Source: Chitinophagaceae bacterium
Lineage (GTDB): Bacteria > Bacteroidota > Bacteroidia > Chitinophagales > Chitinophagaceae
NCBI GenBank assembly: GCA_016715365.1
Contig: JADKAM010000004.1
Span: 1 to 64,000, forward strand
DNA length: 64,000 nt
Direction: 5' to 3'
The notes below the pieces were generated by a model. That model was not told the origin of the DNA, did not search any database, and was given only the letters and a program-made list of their open reading frames with translations. Positions 33,876-42,040 of the stretch are shown here, in pieces. The translations under genes were made by a program, and so were the position numbers. Each line of letters starts with the position of its first letter. The stretch's first letter is position 1.

Positions 33876-34494
33876 AGCCATAATTCTGGACCTGGATGAT
33901 ACTTTGTTATCCACGCATTACCGGCAATACTGCTGCATAAATGGTTATTTGATAAATGAAGGGAAGCAGTTCATTTCATTTGACGATTATTTGCAAATGA
34001 GGCATTCAAATAATCTATCCAATACAAACCTGCTTACAACTTTAAATATTGACCTGGATTGGGAAGCATTCAGGTTGTATTACCTGGATAATATAGAGGC
34101 AGAAAATTACCTTGCTTTGGATGAATTGATTGTTGAAAAACATTTTTTGACAGAAGTTGTGCAAAAGGGTTTTAAACTGGTATTGCTTTCACTAAGAAGA
34201 AATGAGGCTAATTCACAGAAGCAAATTCAAAGTTTAGGTATTGATGTTTTTTTCGAAAGAATTTACTTTGAAAAACATGATCAAGACACTAATCCAAAGT
34301 TGAACCGGCTGCAGCAATTGAATACCGAATTTGATATTGTTGCTTTCTGTGGCGATTCGGCATCTGACTATGAAGCGGCTCAACAATTAAATATTAACTT
34401 TGTACAGGTTAAAACATCTTTATACCGGTTGCCCGATTTTGAGCAGGCAAGGCAGTTTGATAACATTAATCAATATTTTTCAACCATACTATGA
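33865..34494 (+). CDS. HAD-superfamily hydrolase
   Basis: 209 residues. HAD motif I is LDLDDTLLS (residues 8-16) with the nucleophile Asp and the acid-base Asp two residues on. Motif II is VLLSLRRN near residue 111 and motif IV is FCGDSASDYEAA near residue 156. Cap insertion is of the small C1 type. It overlaps the ATP-grasp gene by 11 bases, a strong hint of coupled synthesis. It is likely a phosphatase acting on a sugar phosphate or acyl-phosphate by-product of the same pathway. Substrate unknown. Confidence 0.82.
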   Translation: MKDKAIILDLDDTLLSTHYRQYCCINGYLINEGKQFISFDDYLQMRHSNNLSNTNLLTTLNIDLDWEAFRLYYLDNIEAENYLALDELIVEKHFLTEVVQKGFKLVLLSLRRNEANSQKQIQSLGIDVFFERIYFEKHDQDTNPKLNRLQQLNTEFDIVAFCGDSASDYEAAQQLNINFVQVKTSLYRLPDFEQARQFDNINQYFSTIL

Positions 34495-35201
34495 GTACAT
34501 TCAGCGAATCAAAATTAAACGAAGTAGCATCACAATCACTCTATACTACTTTTACCAACAGCAATACGATTCTGTATTCCTATAAAATATTTTCCAGGGT
34601 TTTAAAGGAAGGTAAGGTGCTGGAACTTGGACCGGCAGAGGGTTTAATGACTCCGCATTTATTAGCTTACGATCCTGAGCTGACTGTTATTGAAGGGTCT
34701 TCAGTATTTGCGGCACAACTAAAAGAAAAATATCCTTCCCTTAAAGTGATCAATTCGCTTTTTGAAGAAACGGTACTGGAAGACACATTCGACTTTATAA
34801 TACTTGGCCACGTGCTGGAGCATGTTGCCGACCCGGTTTTGTTGTTGCAGGTAATAAAGAAATGGCTTGCACCCGGCGGAAAAGTGCTTTGTGCAGTACC
34901 CAATGCACAATCATTGCATAGGCAGGCAGCTGTTGAAATGGGATTGCTGGAAACAGTATTTTCTCAAAGTGCCAAAGACATCCATCATGGGCACATGCGT
35001 ATTTATGCGCCCGAAACATTTAAAACCGATTTTACAAAAGCCGGTTATCATATTGATCATTTTGGAGGCTATTGGTTAAAGCCAATTTCTGATAAACAAA
35101 TTGAAGAATCCTGGACACAGGAAATGTTATCAGCATTTTTAAAGCTGGGCGAATCGTATCCCGAAATTGCTGCAGAAATTTATATTATAGCATCTTTATA
35201 A
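34491..35201 (+). CDS. Class I SAM-dependent methyltransferase
   Basis: 236 residues, with motif I VLELGPAEGLMTPHL near residue 43 and motif IV-like FIILGHVLEHVADP near residue 102, as in the Methyltransf_11/UbiE-type group. It overlaps the HAD gene by four bases. In this operon it would methylate a sugar or sugar-linked acyl group; the target atom cannot be read from the sequence. Confidence 0.85.
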   Translation: MSTFSESKLNEVASQSLYTTFTNSNTILYSYKIFSRVLKEGKVLELGPAEGLMTPHLLAYDPELTVIEGSSVFAAQLKEKYPSLKVINSLFEETVLEDTFDFIILGHVLEHVADPVLLLQVIKKWLAPGGKVLCAVPNAQSLHRQAAVEMGLLETVFSQSAKDIHHGHMRIYAPETFKTDFTKAGYHIDHFGGYWLKPISDKQIEESWTQEMLSAFLKLGESYPEIAAEIYIIASL

Positions 35202-35213
35202 ACCATCAGTACA

Positions 35214-36314
35214 GTGATAAAATTCCTCGACCTGCAGGCCATCAACCTGCAACATAAAGATGAGATCGAAGAACAACTCCTCAAAGTTTTCAGAAGCGGT
35301 TGGTATATTTCAGGTACTGAAGTAAAGAACTTTGAAAATAACCTGGCTGCTTTTGTTGGTGTCAATCATGCAATTGGCGTAGCAAATGGTTTAGATGCCA
35401 TCCGTTTGATCTTTAAAGCTTATTTACAGTTGGGAGTTATGGAGGAAGGAGACGAAGTGATAATTCCTGCCAATACCTTTATTGCATCTGTACTGGCAGT
35501 TAGCGATAACAGGTTAACACCAGTTTTTGTAGAGCCTGATATTGAAACATATAATATTGATATCAGCAAAATAGAAGAAAAGATAACGCCCAAAACAAAA
35601 GCCATTTTACTTGTTCATTTATATGGGCGGGTTGTTTTTTCAGAAGCGTTGATTGCATTGGCAAAAAAATACAACTTAAAAATTGTTGAAGACAATGCAC
35701 AGGCAATAGGTGCTACCTGGAACGGTATTAAAACCGGTGCCCTGGCCGATGTGGCTGCTTTTAGTTTTTACCCCGGTAAAAACCTGGGCGCCCTGGGCGA
35801 TGCAGGTGCTGTTACAACCAACGATGCGGTATTGGCTGCAAGAATAAGAGCTATTGCCAACTACGGCTCTTCAAAAAAATATATTAATGATGTAATGGGC
35901 GTAAATAGCCGCTTAGATGAGATACAGGCAGCTGTTTTACATGTAAAACTTAAATACCTGCAGCATGAAAATGAAGCCCGGCAAAAGATAGCTTCGCATT
36001 ATATCCAGGCAATCGGTAATGATAAAATAACCCTTCCACAAATGCCGGTAAATACTGCAGAGCATGTGTGGCATTTGTTTGTTGTGCGTTGCGAAAAAAG
36101 AGATGAGCTGCAGACTTACCTGGAAGACAATGGAATTCAAACCCTGATCCATTATCCTGTGCCGCCGCATTTGCAGCAGGCTTACCAATCATTTAACCAT
36201 TTACATTTTCCAATAACAGAGAAAATACATAAGGAAGTACTCAGCCTGCCAATCAGTAGTTTGCTAACAGCAGATGAAATGAAAACAATAACAGACACCC
36301 TCAACAGATTTTAA
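35214..36314 (+). CDS. DegT/DnrJ/EryC1/StrS-family sugar aminotransferase
   Basis: 366 residues beginning with GTG at 35214. The PLP-binding Lys is Lys189 in FSFYPGKNLGALGDAG, and upstream blocks (GVANGLDAI, IPANTFIAS, VEDNAQA) are the normal family anchors. Together with the FdtA/QdtA-type isomerase, it should aminate a 3-keto-6-deoxy sugar nucleotide to a 3-amino-3,6-dideoxyhexose (Fuc3N or Qui3N), as FdtB/QdtB do. The stop overlaps the ATG of the next gene (TAATG). Confidence 0.9.
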   Translation: MIKFLDLQAINLQHKDEIEEQLLKVFRSGWYISGTEVKNFENNLAAFVGVNHAIGVANGLDAIRLIFKAYLQLGVMEEGDEVIIPANTFIASVLAVSDNRLTPVFVEPDIETYNIDISKIEEKITPKTKAILLVHLYGRVVFSEALIALAKKYNLKIVEDNAQAIGATWNGIKTGALADVAAFSFYPGKNLGALGDAGAVTTNDAVLAARIRAIANYGSSKKYINDVMGVNSRLDEIQAAVLHVKLKYLQHENEARQKIASHYIQAIGNDKITLPQMPVNTAEHVWHLFVVRCEKRDELQTYLEDNGIQTLIHYPVPPHLQQAYQSFNHLHFPITEKIHKEVLSLPISSLLTADEMKTITDTLNRF

Positions 36315-37186
36315 TGAATACCGAAATACAGGAGACAGTGATTAAGAAGACCGGAGATGAACCTGTTTGGGTAAGTATTCTTATACCATGTTATAATCAC
36401 GAAAAATTTATAGAGCATGCGCTGGATAGCATTGTAGCTGATACTTACCCTTATAAAGAAATTGTTATTATCAACGATGGCTCTACAGATAACTCTGATG
36501 TAAAGATCAGGGAATGGATATCAAAAAATGAACAAAAAATAGCAGTCATTTATACATCAAGAGAAAACAAAGGAATATGTGTTACCCTGAATGAAATGAC
36601 GTTGATGTCAAAAGGAAAATACATTTTACCTTTGGCATCGGATGATTGTTTGTATGGAAACACTATTGCAAAACGTATACAGATACTGGAAGACGATCCT
36701 CAAAAGACTGTATTGCTGAATGATGCATTTGTAATTGATGCGGAAGATAATATCATCATGCAAAGCTCTGCCACAGATTACTGGAAAGCGGATAAGAGTA
36801 AATACCTGAATGACGATGACCTGATCTATGAATGTATTCGGGGACCTAAGGTTGGTGGACCTATAATCATGTACAACAGAAGTATTCTTGATGAAATAGG
36901 TATGCATCCCGAAAACTTAAGAATAGAGGACTGGTATTTTTATCAACGGGCGGCTTGTGTAAAAAGGATGGTATATGTAGATTTTAAAGTTGCTTTATAT
37001 CGTGTTCATGGCGATAATTTTTCGGGCGCAGAGATGAGGCATGCTTTAAAAATAGTTACATATATTTTAAAGGTATTGCGTATCAATTTTTGGTTTTACC
37101 CCGGTATAAAGTTTAAACTATTTGCCATTAAGATGTACTTTAGTTACCTGGCCTGGTACATAAAAGTAAAGCTGAAGATAAAATAG
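36314..37186 (+). CDS. GT2-family glycosyltransferase
   Basis: 290 residues. The GT-A fold starts VSILIPCYNHEKFIEHALDSI near residue 19, with NDGSTDNSD and a later LASDD in the place of the DXD metal motif near residue 110. A C-terminal basic amphipathic or membrane-touching segment (INFWFYPGIKFKLFAIKMYFSYLAWYI) suggests inner-membrane association. It transfers one sugar from a nucleotide donor onto the lipid-linked glycan. Donor and acceptor unknown. Confidence 0.88.
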   Translation: MNTEIQETVIKKTGDEPVWVSILIPCYNHEKFIEHALDSIVADTYPYKEIVIINDGSTDNSDVKIREWISKNEQKIAVIYTSRENKGICVTLNEMTLMSKGKYILPLASDDCLYGNTIAKRIQILEDDPQKTVLLNDAFVIDAEDNIIMQSSATDYWKADKSKYLNDDDLIYECIRGPKVGGPIIMYNRSILDEIGMHPENLRIEDWYFYQRAACVKRMVYVDFKVALYRVHGDNFSGAEMRHALKIVTYILKVLRINFWFYPGIKFKLFAIKMYFSYLAWYIKVKLKIK

Positions 37187-37213
37187 TTCGTCAATTTAAA
37201 ATTGATATCATTT

Positions 37214-37807
37214 ATGCTAAATAAAATAAACGGACTTTTTTATTACCTGTTCAAGGCTCCTTTTTATAAACTTACATTGGGTAGCATTGGAAAAGGTTCT
37301 AAACTGGTAAAGCCAACGCTTTCAGAAGGTAAACGGATATTTATTGGGTCAAAGGTTTATATTAATCTGAATGCATGGCTGGCCTGTGTTTCGCTAACAG
37401 GCGATACCAATTGTAAGCTCATCATTGGTGATGGAACTTATATTGGCCGGTTCAGCCATATTTATGCAACTTCAAAAATTGAAATTGGCAAAAAAGTTTT
37501 AATGGCTGATAAAGTTTACATCAGCGACAATTTGCATAGCTATGAAAATATAAATTTACCAGTGATTGATCAGCCTGTAAAGCAGGCCAGTCCTGTTTTA
37601 ATTGCTGATGGTGCCTGGCTTGGCGAAAATGTTTGTGTGATAGGAGCAAGCATAGGCAAGAACAGTGTTGTAGGAGCCAACTCTGTTGTAACAAAAGATA
37701 TACCCGATCATTGTGTGGCCATTGGTTCGCCTGCGGTAATTATTAAGCGATATAATTTTGATGAAGGTCAATGGCAAAAAACTGATAAAGACGGACAATT
37801 TATTTGA
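37214..37807 (+). CDS. Hexapeptide-repeat acyltransferase
   Basis: 197 residues from the ATG at 37214 (a TTG at 37202 would add four residues). Left-handed beta-helix turns appear from residue 60 on (IIGDGTYIGRF, IEIGKKVLMADKVYI, IGASIGKNSVVGANSVV), with the active-site-like DNLHSYEN. This resembles maltose/galactoside O-acetyltransferases and FdtC-type sugar N-acetyltransferases. It may acylate the amino sugar made by the upstream genes. It lies 27 bp after the glycosyltransferase and one base before the epimerase gene. Confidence 0.82.
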   Translation: MLNKINGLFYYLFKAPFYKLTLGSIGKGSKLVKPTLSEGKRIFIGSKVYINLNAWLACVSLTGDTNCKLIIGDGTYIGRFSHIYATSKIEIGKKVLMADKVYISDNLHSYENINLPVIDQPVKQASPVLIADGAWLGENVCVIGASIGKNSVVGANSVVTKDIPDHCVAIGSPAVIIKRYNFDEGQWQKTDKDGQFI

Positions 37808-37808
37808 T

Positions 37809-38951
37809 ATGAGCAAACAAAAAATTTTAATTACGGGAGGCGCAGGATTTATCGGTTCAAATCTTTCATTATTCCTTATCGAAAGGGGATATGAAGTAAC
37901 AGTTTTAGATAATTTATCTGAACAGATACATGGAACTAATGCTGAAAACAAATCGCCCTTATTTCTTTCTATAAAAGATAAAGTTAGGTTTATAAAAGGC
38001 ACTGTTACTTCTGCCGAAGACTGGAATAATGCTATTGCAGATAATGAAATTATTGTACACCTGGCAGCCGAAACCGGTACTGGCCAATCCATGTACCAGA
38101 TCAGGAAATACACCGAAGTTAATATTGGCGGAACAGCACTGATGCTGGATATCCTGGCAAATAATAAAACAGCCGTTAAAAAAATTGTGGTTGCTTCTTC
38201 AAGAGCAATATATGGAGAGGGGAAATACATTTCGGCCGAACACGGTGCTGTTTATCCAACTCATCGTTCATCTAAAGAAATGGATGCAGGTAATTTTGAA
38301 GTAACTTATCCCAACACAACAAAACCGTTACAACTTGTTGCAACAGATGAAGAATCTAAAATACATCCTTCATCTGTATATGGCATTACAAAATACAACC
38401 AGGAGCAAATGGTTATGACGGTTTGTCCTTCTTTGGGTATAGCCCCGGTTGCTTTCAGGTATCAGAATGTGTATGGGCCCGGGCAGTCGTTAAGCAATCC
38501 GTACACCGGCATTCTTTCAATTTTTTCTACATTGATAAAGAATAATAAGTCTATTAATATTTTTGAAGACGGAAAAGAGAGTCGTGACTTTGTTTATATA
38601 GATGATGTGATACAGGCAACTTACCTGGGTATTGAAAGAGCAGAAGCAGAAGGCGAAATATTCAATGTAGGAACCGGTATAGCCACTACAGTATCGGAAG
38701 TGGCAGCATTATTAGTTAATTATTATGGGGTAGTGATACCGGTACAGGTAACAGGGAATTACAGGTTGGGCGACATCCGTCATAATTATGCTGATATTGG
38801 AAAAATTGAAAACCTGCTTTCTTTTAAACCTGCATATGATTTTAAAACCGGCCTGAAAAAATTTACAGATTGGGTGAATAGCCAGGAGGTTCAAAAAACT
38901 ACCTATGAAGACTCTATTAATGAGATGAAAGCAAAAGGATTAATGAAATAA
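37809..38951 (+). CDS. SDR sugar epimerase, dTDP-L-rhamnose 4-epimerase-like
   Basis: 380 residues from the ATG at 37809 (MSKQKILITGGAGFIGSN); an in-frame ATG at 37758 lies inside the upstream gene. The NAD motif is GGAGFIGS, the catalytic pair is YGITK with Ser in VVASSRAIYGEG. Long matches to the dTDP-L-rhamnose 4-epimerase group are visible from memory (AETGTGQSMYQI, RYQNVYGPGQSLSNPYTGIL, INIFEDGKESRDFVYIDD). That group usually has a Cys-based CPxCG insert; here the equivalent segment reads YPNTTKPLQ, with no Cys. It would change the C4 configuration of a sugar nucleotide in this pathway. Substrate uncertain. Confidence 0.75.
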   Translation: MSKQKILITGGAGFIGSNLSLFLIERGYEVTVLDNLSEQIHGTNAENKSPLFLSIKDKVRFIKGTVTSAEDWNNAIADNEIIVHLAAETGTGQSMYQIRKYTEVNIGGTALMLDILANNKTAVKKIVVASSRAIYGEGKYISAEHGAVYPTHRSSKEMDAGNFEVTYPNTTKPLQLVATDEESKIHPSSVYGITKYNQEQMVMTVCPSLGIAPVAFRYQNVYGPGQSLSNPYTGILSIFSTLIKNNKSINIFEDGKESRDFVYIDDVIQATYLGIERAEAEGEIFNVGTGIATTVSEVAALLVNYYGVVIPVQVTGNYRLGDIRHNYADIGKIENLLSFKPAYDFKTGLKKFTDWVNSQEVQKTTYEDSINEMKAKGLMK

Positions 38952-38956
38952 ATGTT

Positions 38957-39838
38957 ATGGCTACAATAGGTTTGGTTACTGTTCTTTTTAAGTGTGATGA
39001 TGTACTGCCCGATTTTTTTGAAAGTATAGCAAAGCAAACCTATAAAGATTATATTCTTTACATTATTGATAATGACCCCAACATCAATACTGATAACCTG
39101 ATTGTAAAATGCCAGTCTGAAAACCCCGTTACCCAATACCATCACATAAAAAGCACCGGCAATGTTGGTGTTGCTGAAGGAAACAATATAGGCATAAAGC
39201 AGGCGCTTGAAGATAACTGCACCCATCTTTTAATATTGAACAACGATATAGAACTTGAACAGGATTTTGTTTTCGAAAAGATGTTATCTGTTTTAAAGGA
39301 AAAAGAATGCAGTATAGTTGTACCCAAAATATTTTATTACGACAGCCGCAAAATCTGGATGGCTGGCGGTAATATGAACAAATGGCGTGCACTAGGAACG
39401 CACAATGGCTATAATAAGCCGGATGCTCCCGAATATAATATTGGTAAATACATAACTTATGCTCCCACCTGTTTCATGTTGATTGAAAGTAGTGTGTTTA
39501 AAAAAGTTGGGATGATGGATGCAAAGTATTTTGCTTATTATGATGATACAGATTTTGTATTCAGGGCGAATGAAGCAGGTTACAAAATGTATTACGAGCC
39601 TTCAATTACATTGCTGCATAAGGTTTCATCATCCACGGGAGGAGATTCTTCTTTTTATGTTTATTACTCCAACCGCAATAAAATTTATTTTACCAGGAAA
39701 AATTTAAAAGGGTTTGTGAAATATTTTGCAACAGGCTATACCTTATTCACCAGGATTTTTTACTATTTACGCTTTAACAAAGCGCTACGTACAAAACTGG
39801 TACAGGCACTAAAAGACGGGTTTAAAATTCCGGTATAA
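38957..39838 (+). CDS. GT2-family glycosyltransferase, rhamnosyltransferase-like
   Basis: 293 residues with GT-A opening TIGLVTVLFKCDDVLPDFF, IDNDPN near residue 36, and the LILNNDIEL block with the metal-binding Asp near residue 95. The later segment MMDAKYFAYYDDTDFVFRA is typical of WbbL/RfbF-type rhamnosyltransferases. It is the last gene of the plus-strand glycan operon. Its stop lies 4 bp from the end of the convergent GT4 gene. Confidence 0.88.
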   Translation: MATIGLVTVLFKCDDVLPDFFESIAKQTYKDYILYIIDNDPNINTDNLIVKCQSENPVTQYHHIKSTGNVGVAEGNNIGIKQALEDNCTHLLILNNDIELEQDFVFEKMLSVLKEKECSIVVPKIFYYDSRKIWMAGGNMNKWRALGTHNGYNKPDAPEYNIGKYITYAPTCFMLIESSVFKKVGMMDAKYFAYYDDTDFVFRANEAGYKMYYEPSITLLHKVSSSTGGDSSFYVYYSNRNKIYFTRKNLKGFVKYFATGYTLFTRIFYYLRFNKALRTKLVQALKDGFKIPV

Positions 39839-39842
39839 ACTT

Positions 39843-40977
39843 TCACTTGCAGGCTTCAATAGCGATTGCTGCTTTTTTTGCAATATTATCCCAATAGAAA
39901 TGCTCAAAAAATGCCGGTGGAGTTTGTGTTGCTGAATTAATGTTAACAATGGTGTTGGCAAATTCTATCCAGTTATTGTCTTCAACGATTTTTAATTTTT
40001 CACCGGTAATTTCTTCCGGAATTCCGATGGCGCCGCTTTTTGTACTGATCAACTGAAAGATCGTATCCCAAAGCTTCAACGAGTTTTGTTTTGATGCCGC
40101 CGCCATCAATAACCGGGTTAATGAAAATATCGCAGCCTTTAAAATAAAGATTGATATCATCCACAAAGCCGGCGTACACAATGTTTTTTTCTTTGAAATC
40201 GATCAATCCGGAATAGGAGGTTGGGAGTTTGTTACCACAAATGATGATCTTGTAAGTAAATCCTGTTGCAGATAAAAGCACCGGGTTTATTTTATCCAGG
40301 ATTGTATTCAGTGCATCCAGGTTGGGTTTATAGCCTAGTGTGCCGTTAAAAAGTAAAAGCCTGTCTGTTTCCCGGATCGCATGTGTTTTGCAAATTAATT
40401 GCCGGGCAATATGCTTCTGATCTGCTGAAGGAACTTCGTTATGCTCAAACCCATAGGTAATGGTGGTGCAGGAGCCGGGTAGCAATTTAAAATTTGTAAT
40501 GGCGTATTCTTTATCATTGTTCTGAATAAAGAAATTATAGTTGGCACGCTGATGGGTAAATTTTTCGTAATGCCACAAAACACCCCACCACCATTTGCCC
40601 ATACTTTTAAAACGCAGTGCTTCTATATTATGTGAGTGAACAATCAGCTTGACTTTACAAAACCATTTTAATAAAACCCCCAGCCAGCCATAATAGGGGT
40701 GTTCAATGATCAGGTGAGTTATTTTTTCTTCTTTAATGATATTGCTGAGTGTAAAAAAATAAAATGGGTTAAAGTACCGGGAGGAGCCATTGCTTAAAAT
40801 ATTTTTTATGGTATACCCTTCGGTGGCAGACTGGCTGTTATCTTTTATGGTAACGCAAAGCAGGTTGGTATGTCTGCTTAAATACCGGTTAAAGAATGCA
40901 ATACCTTTTTGTCCGCCCATATCCGGCGGTAAAAATTTATAAGGCACAAGGCTTAATATTTTTACCGGATTATCCAT
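39843..40977 (-). pseudogene. GT4-family glycosyltransferase, frameshifted
   Basis: The first 310 residues (MDNPVKILSLVPYKFLPPDMGG...) are a normal GT4/GT-B glycosyltransferase, including DIFINPVIDGGGIKTKLVEALGYD. The frame then runs into YKKRRHRNSG and stops at 40000. Removing one base at about 40050 (coding GTTGATCAG to GTTATCAG) restores VISTKSGAIGIPEE and a normal C-terminus in the frame ending at 39843. One extra base therefore breaks the gene, or is a sequence error. Its ATG overlaps the stop of the upstream methyltransferase (TAATG). Confidence 0.75.
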
Positions 40978-42022
40978 TAGCTTTTACGGGCTGTAATATT
41001 TACAAATGGGGCAAACCAATATCCTTTTTTACCGGCTATTTTTAGGATCCGGTTCAACAGTCCGGTTATTATATTCACCATTCCATATTTATAATGTGTA
41101 TCCCAAAATCCTGCTGTGTATTCAAATGTAAATCCCGGTTGTTGAATAATATCTGAATAGTTCTGACGGGTAATTAAATTTTCGGCCCAAACGCCGGTTT
41201 TACAATCGCAGGTGTTGGTGTACAAAAATTCAACTGCGGGTATGGTTTGTTTTTTAAAATACAGGTCTATTGCATTATTAAAATCTGCAAATGCCCTTCC
41301 CCTGGTTAGTTTCACCAGGGAATTCAGGTCGCTATCATTAATGGCCGGCACCAATTCTTTGATATATCCGGATCGCTGTTTTCTATATTGTTTTTTTCTA
41401 CCTGGTAGTGATGCCAGTAATGTTTTAACCGCATAGCCGGATTATGATAATTGGCCGTAGTGGTAGAATAACATAGCGTTGTAATACCCGACTGGTAAAG
41501 CTTTGTATAAAAGTTCCTGAGGTTATAAATATGCTCAACCACATTCCGGGAAGCAACAATATCGATGTGGATATTATTCACTTTGCTGTAATCAATAACG
41601 GCATCAATATCGCCCGAAATAAAATCATCTATACTGATATCCAGTTTATCGCAGATTATTTTTGCATAATCTGCCCATTGCGGAAAATAATCATTGAAAT
41701 ATACTTTTTTGAAGCCAACCATTCCTGCCAATAAAAATAAAGAACCCAAACCTGCGCCATAATCAATAAAACTACTCTCAGCCATAGGTTTATTAATTAA
41801 ACGGGTTGATTTATAAATGATATCTGCACTACTCTGAATTGAAAAAAATAAGCGCCTGCCAATATGGTGACTGATAAAATATGCTTTCCCAAAAGCATCA
41901 ATGTCCGTTTGGCTGATATCCAATACTTCCAGTTTCTGATACAAAATATTGGCCCTGTCATTGATTAACCGGGCAACATCATCAGTTTCTTTTAAAAATG
42001 TATATTCAGTTTGACTGTTCAA
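40977..42022 (-). pseudogene. Class I methyltransferase, frameshifted
   Basis: The N-terminal part from 42022 has a SAM-binding core (FIDYGAGLGSLFLLAGMVGF, DIVASRNVVEHIYNLRNF). It shifts frame at about 41361-41368 in a short ATATAT stretch, after IENSDPDI. The sequence then continues sensibly in another frame (KELVPAINDSDLNSLVKLTRG to NITARKS) to the stop at 40977. Two extra bases (AT), or one missing base, would explain it. With the shift corrected the protein is about 348 residues. It is upstream of and overlapping the GT4 gene, so one minus-strand operon. Confidence 0.75.
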
Positions 42023-42040
42023 CAGGATAATTAAGATTTT

